NCBI GenBank assembly: GCA_003529325.1
Contig: DPVW01000011.1
Location: 1-13,852, forward strand
Length of the DNA: 13,852 nt
Source of the DNA: Candidatus Latescibacterota bacterium
GTDB taxonomy: Bacteria > Latescibacterota > UBA2968 > UBA8231
Direction of reading: 5' to 3'
Shown here: positions 6,562 through 13,852 of the stretch, piece by piece
Layout: each line of letters begins with the position of its first letter
How positions within the stretch are numbered: position 1 is the first letter of the stretch
Notes under the pieces: generated by a model
Database searches by the model: none
What the model was told of the DNA's origin: nothing
The model's input: the letters and a program-made list of their open reading frames with translations, nothing else
Made by a program: the position numbers and the translations under genes

Positions 6562-7487
6562 CCATGAACACGACTTATGGCGACCCCTACGTGGTCGACA
6601 AAAATCTGGGACAGAAGCTGCAGCTGTCCCCAGGTGACCTTCCCAGCACGAACGCCGACGGTGAAGCCGTCGTCGAACTGACTCAGGAGCAGAAGTATCT
6701 ATTCGACACGCGCGGCTGGTTGCTGTTGCCCGCTGTGTTATCTCAGCCAGAGATCGACAGCATGCGTGAGTTCGCTCTGCGATTGCAGCTGGAGCCCGAG
6801 TCCCTGGCAGAGCATGAGCGCTGTGCTGTGGCGGGCCCACTGCAGAGACTGGCCGACCACCCGGTGGTGGTCGGATTTCTCAACGAATTTCTCGCCTTTC
6901 CGCATCTCTCCAGCCCCTCCTGTTATGGCTTCCGTATGGAGAGTGCCAGCCTGCGGTATCGCACCACCGACCCGGAATTGCAGGGCAAATTTGGTCCACA
7001 CAATGGCAGCGGCATGTTTCGTTTTGCCCAGGATTCACACCACTATCAGTGCATTCCAGGCAAGGCCTTCAGTGGTCTGACTCGCGTCGTATGGGAGTTG
7101 ACGGCCGTGCGGCGGGGCACAGGTGGTACGCTGCTGGCCACAGGCAGCCACAAAGCGGCGTATACCTCCCCCGAGTCGACGCAGGATCCCGACTCGGCCG
7201 TATGGGAGACCTATGACTGCCCCGCTGGTTCGGTGCTGTTCTTCACCGAAGCCCTGGCGCACAGTACGGCGCCCTGGACCAACGAGCAAAATCCACGGGT
7301 GTCCATCTTCAACCTGTATAACAGTGTCGGCTCTCGTTGGGGCTCGTGGAATCCACCTGAAGAGCTGACGCAACAGATGCCCGCCATGCGCCAGACCCTA
7401 TTCCGCGGCACACACTGTGCGGACAATGTCCCAGGTTATCGTTACGGTGGCCAGAATCAGCAGGACCGGCAACCACTCGAAGGCTGA
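6558..7487 (+). CDS. PhyH-family oxygenase 2, with HxG in place of HxD
   Basis: This encodes 309 aa. It has the family features LFDTRGWLLLPAVLS (48-62), TRVVWELTAVRRGTGG (175-190), LLATGSHKAAY (192-202) and PAGSVLFFTEALAHSTAPW (222-240), with distal iron ligand H235 and R247 12 residues later. The proximal ligand is unclear. H148 in GPHNGSG lies 87 residues before H235, close to human PhyH spacing, but the acidic residue two places on is G150. H161/H162 (DSHHYQ) are alternatives and also lack a following Asp. From memory, a large environmental subgroup has LHGG at the H148 position, so HxG may be normal there. It differs strongly from oxygenase 1, so the pair is not a recent duplication. The start overlaps oxygenase 1 (ATGA). 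No signal peptide is seen. It could be a hydroxylase, a halogenase-like enzyme with an open iron site, or a protein of changed chemistry. Confidence 0.9.
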   Translation: MTMNTTYGDPYVVDKNLGQKLQLSPGDLPSTNADGEAVVELTQEQKYLFDTRGWLLLPAVLSQPEIDSMREFALRLQLEPESLAEHERCAVAGPLQRLADHPVVVGFLNEFLAFPHLSSPSCYGFRMESASLRYRTTDPELQGKFGPHNGSGMFRFAQDSHHYQCIPGKAFSGLTRVVWELTAVRRGTGGTLLATGSHKAAYTSPESTQDPDSAVWETYDCPAGSVLFFTEALAHSTAPWTNEQNPRVSIFNLYNSVGSRWGSWNPPEELTQQMPAMRQTLFRGTHCADNVPGYRYGGQNQQDRQPLEG

Positions 7488-7508
7488 TGCCCTGACCGTC
7501 TTGCTGTA

Positions 7509-8723
7509 ATGGCACCCTACCAGACAAAACTGTTCCTCAACACGCAGGAGTCTGGCGCCACGAAGGAGTACGGCGTCAGGCAAAGGGCGCTGTTGAACGA
7601 ACATGCCTTCGCTCTGGCGAAGGCGGAGATCACCAGCTGGCCCGGATACGCCAAGACGCCCCTGATGCAACTCGATGGTCTGGCGTCGGCTCTGGGTGTC
7701 GGCTCCGTCGTATGCAAGCACGAGGGTTTCCGTTTCGGCATCGGCAGCTTCAAACCGACGGGGCCGACCTATGCGATGCTGGCTGTTTTAAAGGGCGAAA
7801 TCGCGCGGGCGACGGGTATCGATACCATCAGTACGAAGGATCTCGTGCAGCGCAAATACGGGCAGATCACCGGCGAACTCGTCGTTGCCGCAGCGACCTC
7901 CGGCAATCACGGGCGGGCCCTGGCCTGGGGCGCACAAACCTTCGGCTGCCGGGCCGTGCTGTACATGAACGACGGTGTCAGCGCCGGGCGCGAAGAGGCG
8001 ATCGTCGGATATGGCGGGGAGGTGGTGCGCGTGCCGGGGGCCTACGATCAGGCAGTGCAGCGAATGCAACAGGATGCTGAAACCAAGGGATACTTCGTCA
8101 TCGGCGAACAGGGCACGGTGTCATACCCGCAGATACCGACCCACATCATGCAAGGGTACGCCCTGGTCGTCGACGAACTCGTCGAGCAGTCGGTTACACC
8201 ACTCACCCACCTCTTTGTCCCCGGCGGTGGTGGCATTCTGGCTGCCGCCTGTTGCGGATATCTGTGGGAGCGATTTGGTGGCGACGGTCCCAGACTGATC
8301 GTCGTCGAGCCGACGATGTCGAGTTGTCTGTACGAGAGTGCACGACTTGGGCGCCTGACCAGGGTGTTGGAGGCGTCGTCGGTGATGGACGGCCTCGTCG
8401 TCGAAGAACCCTCGGCCCCGGCATTGGAGATGCTCGGCGCCGGGGCCTTCGCCTTTCTTACCATACCGGACGAGGCCGCCGTCGATGCGATGCGACAGGC
8501 GGTGGACCCGGAAAGTGGCGATCCACCTGCCGTGATCGGGGATACAGGTGCAGCGGGTTGGGCCGGTTTTCTGGCTGCGGCCAGTGATGAAGGGCGCAGG
8601 CGTCAGCTGGGTCTGACGGTCGACAGCCGCGTTGCTGTGGTGGTCACGGAAGGGGCGACGGACCCAACTGTCTATCGGCGACTCACCGGCAAGCACCCCG
8701 AGCAGGTCATGGGGGCGACATGA
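7509..8723 (+). CDS. Diaminopropionate ammonia-lyase-like PLP enzyme (fold type II)
   Basis: This 404-aa protein matches the tryptophan-synthase-beta-like fold of threonine dehydratase and is closest by motif to diaminopropionate ammonia-lyase (YgeX). Matching elements are RFGIGSFKPTGPTYAM (75-90, K82 the predicted Schiff-base lysine), ATSGNHGRALAWGAQTFGCRA (129-149), IPTHIMQGYA (209-218), PGGGGILAA for the PLP phosphate (238-246) and IGDTGAAG (343-350), where the family has a SGESGA-like loop. E. coli YgeX uses Asp120 and Asp189 as bases for the D- and L-substrates; aligned by spacing, these are S131 and E200 here. The enzyme probably does a beta-elimination or dehydration on an amino acid, but substrate and stereochemistry may differ from diaminopropionate. 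It is last in the five-gene block, 21 nt after oxygenase 2. No strong ribosome binding site is seen. It could also be annotated as a threonine-dehydratase-like protein. Confidence 0.87.
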   Translation: MAPYQTKLFLNTQESGATKEYGVRQRALLNEHAFALAKAEITSWPGYAKTPLMQLDGLASALGVGSVVCKHEGFRFGIGSFKPTGPTYAMLAVLKGEIARATGIDTISTKDLVQRKYGQITGELVVAAATSGNHGRALAWGAQTFGCRAVLYMNDGVSAGREEAIVGYGGEVVRVPGAYDQAVQRMQQDAETKGYFVIGEQGTVSYPQIPTHIMQGYALVVDELVEQSVTPLTHLFVPGGGGILAAACCGYLWERFGGDGPRLIVVEPTMSSCLYESARLGRLTRVLEASSVMDGLVVEEPSAPALEMLGAGAFAFLTIPDEAAVDAMRQAVDPESGDPPAVIGDTGAAGWAGFLAAASDEGRRRQLGLTVDSRVAVVVTEGATDPTVYRRLTGKHPEQVMGAT

Positions 8724-8814
8724 GCCAACTGTCGGCTGGACAACTGCAGTCTGTTGACTCGAAGAACTAGGCCACAACAGGTTAGCAGGACACTAGGCAC
8801 ACACAGAGACACGC

Positions 8815-8821
8815 AAGGGAG
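8815..8821 (+). promoter_or_regulatory. Ribosome binding site deciding the start of the M3 peptidase
   Basis: AAGGGAG lies 4 nt before the ATG at 8826. The reading frame is also open from an ATG at 8754, but that extension is short, basic and low in family-like residues, has no ribosome binding site, and falls in the 102-nt gap after the lyase gene (8724-8825). I see no other clear element in that gap, though a promoter is likely there. Confidence 0.65.
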
Positions 8822-8825
8822 ACAG

Positions 8826-10901
8826 ATGAGCGACGAAGCGCAACCAAATCCGTTTCTGGTGACCGAGGGGTTGCCGCCATTCGACCAGATGGGGGCCGGG
8901 CACGTGGTGCCGGCGATCGAGAAGGTGCTGGCAGACGCCGAGGCGGCGATCACGCAGATCGAGATGTCTCTGACGCCGACCTGGGACGGATTGCTGCAGC
9001 CCCTGGATGAAATGGGCATTGCCTGGGAATACTCGTGGAATTGCATCAGTCATCTGATGGGGGTGCAGAACTCGCCCGAATTGCGTGCCGCCCACGAAGA
9101 AGTGCAGCCCAAGGTCGTCGAGATGGGGTTGCGGTTCAGTCAGTCTCAACCTGTGTACGAGGGTTTGGTCACGATCCGTGACGGCGCTGAGTGGGAGCGA
9201 CTGGATGAGGCGCAACGGCGCATTGTGGAGCGCAATATCCGCGATGCTGAGCATGCAGGTGTTGGCCTCGAGGGTGAGGAGAAGGAACGATTTCTGCAGA
9301 TCTCGCGGGAGTTGTCACAGATCAGCACGCAGTTCTCGAACAACGTATTGGATGCGCGGAAAGCTTTTGAACTGATCATCGTTGACCCGCAGCGCACCGA
9401 AGGCTGGCCACAGAGTCTGCGGCAGACCGCCGCCCAGTCGTATGGTGACGCACGAGAAGGGGAGAGTTCGACGGCAGAGGAAGGCCCGTGGCGGATCACC
9501 CTCGACTACCCAAGTTCGCAACCCTTTATGCAGCATCACCGCGTGCGCACGGAGCGTGAGTTCGTTTTTCGAGCCCAGATCACGTTGGCATCGAATGGTG
9601 AGTACGACAACACGGAACTGATCGCCCGAACACTTCGACTCCGCAATGACAAGGCCGCTCTCCTCGGATACGAGAGCTACGCAGAGTTGAGTCTATCGAC
9701 CAAGATGGCCCCCGATGTGGCCGCTGTGGAGCAGATGTTTACCGAACTGAGTGGTCAGTCTCGGCGCCATGCAGAGCAGGATCTGCGGGACCTGAACGAG
9801 CTAGCACGGCGGAGTGGGCAGCAGGAGGAACTATCCCATTGGGATCTCGCATTCTGGGCCGAACGTTTGCGGGAACAGCGCTTCGACTACACAGATGACG
9901 AGTTGCGCCCCTACTTTCCCATGCCGCGCGTGCTGGACGGACTGTTTGCGATCACACAACGGCTATTCGGCGTCACCATCCAGGCAGCCGACGGCGAGGC
10001 GCAGGTCTGGCATAAGGATGTGCGCTATTTCCAGGTGCTCGATGGCAACGGCGAACAGGTGGCGTCGTTCTATCTGGATCCCTACAGCCGACCCCAGGAC
10101 AAGCGGGGCGGTGCCTGGATGAACGAATGTCTGACGCGGCGGGTGCTGCGGGGCCGGCGCTCTCTGCCCGTGGTGCATCTCGTCTGCAATGGTACCCCGC
10201 CCGTTCAGGACAGACCGTCCCTGATGAGTTTCACCGAGGTGGAAACACTGTTTCATGAATTCGGTCACGGACTGCAGGGAATGTTGACGACCGTGGACTA
10301 CGGCGAGGCATCCGGCATCCATGGCGTGGAGTGGGATGCGGTGGAGTTGGCGTCGCAGTTCATGGAGAACTGGTGTTATCACAAGCCGGCCCTGCTGGAT
10401 ATGACGAAACACGTCGACACGGGCGAAAGGCTGCCCGACGACCTGTTCGACAAGATCACCGCGGCGCGGAATTTCCGTGCCGGGACACTGATGTTGCGGC
10501 AGTTGGAGTTTGGCAAGACGGACATGACACTGCATCACCAGTTCGACGCCAATGGCGACGAGACTGTCTTTGACGTGCATCGCCGGGTGGCAGCTGAGAT
10601 GTCGGTCTTTCCCCTGTTTGACGAGGGCCGGCAGCTCTGTTCCTTCGGACACATTTTTGCCGGGGGGTATGCGGCGGGGTACTACAGCTACAAGTGGGCG
10701 GAGGTCCTGAGTGCCGATGTCTGGGGTGCCTTCGAAGAGGCTGGTCTGGACAACGAGGCGAAGCTCGGCGCCCTCGGGAGGAAATTCCGTGATACCGTGC
10801 TCGCCCTGGGGGGAGGCAGGCACCCGATGGACATCTTTCGAGATTTCAGGGGGCGCGAACCAGACACGACGGCGTTGTTGCGGCAGTATGGGCTGGTCTA
10901 G
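8826..10901 (+). CDS. M3-family zinc oligopeptidase (oligopeptidase A-like)
   Basis: This 691-aa protein is close to the ~680 aa of E. coli oligopeptidase A (PrlC/OpdA). The zinc site is LFHEFGHGLQGML with H477, E478 (catalytic base) and H481, followed 30 residues after H477 by E507 in VEWDAVELASQFMENW, the usual third ligand. Other M3 landmarks are NPFLVTEGLPPFDQM at the N-terminus, YLDPYSRPQDKRGGAWM (about 418-434), LVCNGTPP and, near the C-terminus, FAGGYAAGYYSYKWAEVLSAD, which lines the channel. It cleaves short peptides in the cytoplasm, including signal-peptide remnants. No signal peptide is seen. It is separated from the five-gene block by 102 nt and has its own good ribosome binding site, so it may be expressed separately. 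It converges on uvrA with 2 nt between the stops. OpdA-type and dipeptidyl-carboxypeptidase (Dcp) types are close; OpdA is favoured by length and the N-terminus. Confidence 0.94.
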   Translation: MSDEAQPNPFLVTEGLPPFDQMGAGHVVPAIEKVLADAEAAITQIEMSLTPTWDGLLQPLDEMGIAWEYSWNCISHLMGVQNSPELRAAHEEVQPKVVEMGLRFSQSQPVYEGLVTIRDGAEWERLDEAQRRIVERNIRDAEHAGVGLEGEEKERFLQISRELSQISTQFSNNVLDARKAFELIIVDPQRTEGWPQSLRQTAAQSYGDAREGESSTAEEGPWRITLDYPSSQPFMQHHRVRTEREFVFRAQITLASNGEYDNTELIARTLRLRNDKAALLGYESYAELSLSTKMAPDVAAVEQMFTELSGQSRRHAEQDLRDLNELARRSGQQEELSHWDLAFWAERLREQRFDYTDDELRPYFPMPRVLDGLFAITQRLFGVTIQAADGEAQVWHKDVRYFQVLDGNGEQVASFYLDPYSRPQDKRGGAWMNECLTRRVLRGRRSLPVVHLVCNGTPPVQDRPSLMSFTEVETLFHEFGHGLQGMLTTVDYGEASGIHGVEWDAVELASQFMENWCYHKPALLDMTKHVDTGERLPDDLFDKITAARNFRAGTLMLRQLEFGKTDMTLHHQFDANGDETVFDVHRRVAAEMSVFPLFDEGRQLCSFGHIFAGGYAAGYYSYKWAEVLSADVWGAFEEAGLDNEAKLGALGRKFRDTVLALGGGRHPMDIFRDFRGREPDTTALLRQYGLV

Positions 10902-10903
10902 GT

Positions 10904-13795
10904 CTAGAGCAGCCCTTTCAAGAAGCGCCCGGTGTGACTCGCCTTACAGCGGGAGACATCCCGTGGTGTGCCTTCCACCAGCACGCGGCCCCCTCCACGA
11001 CCACCCTCTGGTCCCAGGTCGATGATGTGGTCCGCCGTCTTGATGACGTCCAGATGGTGTTCGATGACGATCACGGTGTGGCCCGCATCGACGAGTTGAT
11101 GCAGGCAATCCAGCAGTCTCGAGATGTCAGCCAGGTGCAGGCCTGTCGTCGGTTCGTCGAGGATGTAGAGGACGTGACCCCGACGCTGCAGCTTGCTCAG
11201 TTCCGTTGCCAGTTTGATACGTTGTGCTTCGCCACCAGATAATGTCGTCGCCGATTGACCGAGGGTCAGGTATCCGAGGCCGAGGTCATCGAGGATGGCG
11301 ACCTTCGGGCCGATGGCCTTCTCGCCAGCAAAGAATTCCGCCCCTTCTTCGATCGACATATCGAGGATGTCGGCGATCGTGCGATCCTGCCACAAAACCT
11401 GCAGCGTATCGGCATTGTAACGTTTGCCCTTGCAGGCGGCGCACAACACCTCGACATCCGGCATGAAATAGAGTTTGGTGCGGATCGTGCCTTCGCCCTG
11501 ACACTCCTCGCAGCGTCCCCCCTTGACGTTAAAACTGAAGCGACCCGGTTTGTAGCCACGTTCCTTCGCCTCATCCGTGCCGGCGAAGAGGGCGCGGATG
11601 TTGTCGTAGAAGCCGATATAGGTTGCCGGATTGGAACGGGAGTTGCGGCCGATGGGTGCTTGATCGATGGCGATGACACGGGTGACTTCGTCCATGCCAT
11701 CTACACCATCGTGCTCGCCGGCCAGTGTGCGGGTATCGACGAGCTCCTTCCACAGTCGTTTGTAGAGGATGTCGGTGACCAGCGTCGACTTGCCGGAGCC
11801 CGAGGCGCCGGTGATGGCGATGAACCGTCCGAGTGGAAATTTGACGGTGAGATTCTGCAGGTTGTTCTCGCGGGCACCGCGCACGACGAGGGCCTTGCCG
11901 TTCAACTCACCGCTGGGCCTGGCCGGCGGCAGTGCGATCGTGCGTTGCCCCGAAAGGTATTGCCCAGTAGGTGATTCTTTGCAGCCGAGGATGTCCTTCA
12001 GCGTGCCCTGGGCGACGACCTCGCCACCGTGGATGCCGGGACCTGGACCCATCTCGATGACGTGGTCCGCCGCACGGATCGTGGACTCATCGTGTTCGAC
12101 GACGACGACGGTGTTGCCGAGATCGCGCAGCGACTGCAACGTGGCGATCATCTTGGCGTTGTCCTTGGGATGCAGGCCGATGGAGGGTTCGTCGAGGACA
12201 TAGAGCATGCCCATGAGGCCGGAGCCGATCTGCGTGGACAGACGGATTCGTTGGGCCTCTCCGCCGGACAGGGTACCGGAAGAACGATTGAAGGTGAGAT
12301 AGTCGAGGCCGATTCCGAGTAACAGGTTGAGGCGGCTCTGGACTTCGCTGAGTACCTGCCGACCGGCAACGGCCCCTTTGTCCGTGGGCTTGATGGTGGC
12401 AATAAAGTCGGAGAGTTCATCAAAGTGCAGATCGCCAAATTCATGCACCGTACGGCCTTTGATCCGGAACATCAGTCGTGTGGCACGTAGACGGGCGCCA
12501 TGGCAATCCTGGCAGGGCGTGTCCACCATGACACTGTTGAGCCACCGCTCCATGCCGGAATTGGCGACGTCTTTCTGCCGATACCAGCGGTAATGACGTT
12601 CGATGTCGTTGCAGATGCCGCGCCACAGGGGTTTGCGCTTGAGCCAGCGTTCCTTGCGTTCTTTGGCGTCCGGTGGCTGCAATAGCTGGATTGGTTTGTC
12701 GACCAAGCCGAAGAGCATGGCGTCACGGACCTTCTTCGGTAAATCCTGCCAGGGCGTGTCGAGGTCGAACTTCAGCTTCTTGGAGAGGGTGTAGACGAGG
12801 TGCCCCATCCAGTTGTCGGGTTTGTAGGTGAAGGCCTCACGGATGAAGCAGCCGCCACGAAGACTGCGTTTGGGGTCGGGGACGAGCAGATCCGGGTGCG
12901 TCTTCTTGTCCATGCCGATACCGCCGCAGGTGCGACAAGCACTCTCGGGATTGTTGAACATGAAGAACTCCGGCGAGATGTCGCCGTAGACGAAGTGGTG
13001 GGTCTTGCTACCGAAGCCTTTGTCGAAACGTTTCTCTGCCGCCTTGCTGGCGCCGTCGGTGACGTGTACCGACATCAGTCCATCACCGACGATCAGGGCG
13101 TGCTGAATGCCAGCTTTGAGCTGCTTTTCCACATCCGGGCCGATGATGAAGCGATCGACGAGCACATCGATGTCGCCCACCTGGGACTCGTCGAGGTCGA
13201 GTTCGTCCGACAGATCGGTGAGTTTGCTGTCGATGAGGATCCGGCGGCAGCCCTGCTTGCGCACGTCGTTGAACAGGACCTCGAGTTCCTCGTCGTAATA
13301 GGGAAATACGGGAGCGCGCAATTCGATGGTGGCGCCCTTCGGCAAGGCCAGAATCGCCTCGAGAATCCGACCGGTGGTGACAACCGGTGTGGCTTCCCCG
13401 GTGTGCGGACACTGCGCCTCGGCAATGGTGGCAAACAAGAGATTGAGATAACCCGAGATGTCCGTGAGGGTGCCGACGGTGGAGCGTGGATTGCGGCCCA
13501 CCGTCTTCTGCTCGATAGAGATCACCGGGGACAGACCGTGGACGAAGTCGACGTCCGGTTTTTCCACCTGGGCGATGAAACGTTTGGCGTAGGTGGAGAG
13601 GGACTCCATGTAGCGCCGCTGTCCCTCGGCATACAGCGTGTCGAAGGCGAGGGAGGACTTGCCTGAACCGGACAGACCCGTGACGACGATGAGCTGATCA
13701 CGGGGAATCTCGAGCGAGACGTTCTTGAGGTTGTGGACGCGGGCACCGTGGATCGCCACGGTGGAGCGACGCCCCCCTGGGGCGGCTTTGCCCAT
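10904..13795 (-). CDS. uvrA: Excinuclease ABC subunit A (UvrA), variant zinc sites
   Basis: This 963-aa damage-recognition ATPase of nucleotide excision repair has two ABC modules. Module 1 has Walker A GLSGSGKS (40-47), [15 protein letters not shown] (95-109), signature [12 protein letters not shown] (509-520) and [11 protein letters not shown] (533-543). Module 2 has GASGSGKS (663-670), signature [12 protein letters not shown] (852-863) and [10 protein letters not shown] (878-887). A UvrB-binding region is present (about 160-248). The C-terminal zinc module is standard (C762/C765, C785/C788). The insertion-domain module is not: C287/C290 remain, but the first CxxC pair is replaced by THH (265-267). 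The first module reads CPHT (129-132) rather than the usual CPxH, with C428/C431 retained. This may mark a diverged UvrA class or paralogue. ATG at 13795 has GGAGAG 9 nt upstream. The gene starts 3 nt after the end of another minus-strand gene. Confidence 0.95.
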   Translation of the reverse strand: MGKAAPGGRRSTVAIHGARVHNLKNVSLEIPRDQLIVVTGLSGSGKSSLAFDTLYAEGQRRYMESLSTYAKRFIAQVEKPDVDFVHGLSPVISIEQKTVGRNPRSTVGTLTDISGYLNLLFATIAEAQCPHTGEATPVVTTGRILEAILALPKGATIELRAPVFPYYDEELEVLFNDVRKQGCRRILIDSKLTDLSDELDLDESQVGDIDVLVDRFIIGPDVEKQLKAGIQHALIVGDGLMSVHVTDGASKAAEKRFDKGFGSKTHHFVYGDISPEFFMFNNPESACRTCGGIGMDKKTHPDLLVPDPKRSLRGGCFIREAFTYKPDNWMGHLVYTLSKKLKFDLDTPWQDLPKKVRDAMLFGLVDKPIQLLQPPDAKERKERWLKRKPLWRGICNDIERHYRWYRQKDVANSGMERWLNSVMVDTPCQDCHGARLRATRLMFRIKGRTVHEFGDLHFDELSDFIATIKPTDKGAVAGRQVLSEVQSRLNLLLGIGLDYLTFNRSSGTLSGGEAQRIRLSTQIGSGLMGMLYVLDEPSIGLHPKDNAKMIATLQSLRDLGNTVVVVEHDESTIRAADHVIEMGPGPGIHGGEVVAQGTLKDILGCKESPTGQYLSGQRTIALPPARPSGELNGKALVVRGARENNLQNLTVKFPLGRFIAITGASGSGKSTLVTDILYKRLWKELVDTRTLAGEHDGVDGMDEVTRVIAIDQAPIGRNSRSNPATYIGFYDNIRALFAGTDEAKERGYKPGRFSFNVKGGRCEECQGEGTIRTKLYFMPDVEVLCAACKGKRYNADTLQVLWQDRTIADILDMSIEEGAEFFAGEKAIGPKVAILDDLGLGYLTLGQSATTLSGGEAQRIKLATELSKLQRRGHVLYILDEPTTGLHLADISRLLDCLHQLVDAGHTVIVIEHHLDVIKTADHIIDLGPEGGRGGGRVLVEGTPRDVSRCKASHTGRFLKGLL

Positions 13796-13798
13796 AGA

Positions 13799-13852
13799 TC
13801 AGTTCTCTCCGTCGTAGAAGAAGGCGAGTTCGTCGACCTCGAGTTGACTGCG
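13799..13852 (-). CDS. C-terminal end of an unidentified gene upstream of uvrA
   Basis: The minus strand is open from the right window edge to a TGA at 13799-13801, giving 17 residues ending in LAFFYDGEN. Most third positions are G or C, as in the surrounding genes, and the stop lies 3 nt before the uvrA start. The uvrA ribosome binding site falls inside this frame, which is typical of a two-gene operon. Too little is present to identify the product, and chance openness over 18 codons cannot be excluded. Confidence 0.4.
   Translation of the reverse strand, partial: RSQLEVDELAFFYDGEN

Larger units (their letters stand above)
3873..8723 (+). other. Putative five-gene operon for an uncharacterised small-molecule pathway
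   Basis: Five same-strand genes follow one another with gaps of 14 nt, an ATGA overlap, another ATGA overlap and 21 nt. In order they are a PPOX flavin protein, a DegT-type aminotransferase, PhyH-like oxygenase 1, PhyH-like oxygenase 2 and a diaminopropionate-ammonia-lyase-like enzyme. Only the first gene has a strong ribosome binding site after a real intergenic region, and a 102-nt gap follows the last gene. No transporter or regulator lies inside. The spacing supports a single transcript. The pathway is inferred from enzyme classes only. Confidence 0.7.

Noticed and set aside
8730..8742. Small inverted repeat TGTC-ggctg-GACA just after the lyase gene, considered as a terminator
   Set aside because: The stem is only 4 bp, flanked by mismatches, with no T-run; it is too weak to call.
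8754..8825. Earlier ATG for the M3 peptidase
   Set aside because: It has no ribosome binding site and the 24 added residues are basic and unlike M3 N-termini; AAGGGAG precedes the ATG at 8826.
9963..10823. 286-codon open frame on the minus strand, opposite the M3 peptidase
   Set aside because: It lies across the HEFGH zinc region of a clear M3 peptidase and shows no domain of its own.
12800..13666. 288-codon open frame on the plus strand, opposite uvrA
   Set aside because: It is fully inside uvrA, acidic and without family motifs; UvrA is unmistakable on the other strand.

Overview
This is a GC-rich, gene-dense bacterial window. I see no tRNA, rRNA, CRISPR array, insertion sequence or phage gene. 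The gene types suggest an uncultured, probably Gram-negative environmental bacterium: paired phytanoyl-CoA-dioxygenase-like oxygenases, secreted amidohydrolases and a CBM9-like protein, a mix I associate with marine or sponge-type lineages such as Latescibacterota or Poribacteria. That placement is a low-confidence inference from gene content only.

Layout. (1) Positions 1-1014, minus strand: the N-terminal piece of a CBM9-like/DUF5916-type protein that runs off the left edge, and a 238-aa protein made of two copies of one small domain. (2) Positions 1015-1104: a divergent intergenic region with a 16-bp-period direct repeat. (3) Positions 1105-2831, plus strand: methionine sulfoxide reductase B overlapping an exported amidohydrolase/deacetylase. 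(4) Positions 2835-3725, minus strand: a cytoplasmic amidohydrolase-2 protein, convergent with the previous gene. (5) Positions 3726-3872: a divergent promoter region with a short perfect inverted repeat. (6) Positions 3873-8723, plus strand: five tightly packed genes encoding a PPOX-type flavin protein, a DegT-type PLP aminotransferase, two different PhyH-family oxygenases and a diaminopropionate-ammonia-lyase-like PLP enzyme. (7) Positions 8826-10901: an M3 oligopeptidase. (8) Positions 10904-13795, minus strand: UvrA, preceded by the last 17 codons of another gene.

The part that looks least described is the five-gene block. Two junctions are ATGA overlaps and the other two gaps are only 14 and 21 nt, so the genes are probably co-expressed. 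The set (aminotransferase, two Fe(II)/2-oxoglutarate-type oxygenases, a PLP eliminase and a flavin protein) fits a small-molecule pathway that builds or breaks down an amino compound. Two of the enzymes carry changes at positions known to matter in their families: HxG instead of HxD in the second oxygenase, and Ser/Glu instead of the two catalytic aspartates in the lyase. The divergent amidohydrolase may belong to the same pathway. The substrate cannot be read from the sequence. The flanking genes (msrB, M3 peptidase, uvrA) look like general protein-repair, peptide-turnover and DNA-repair functions.
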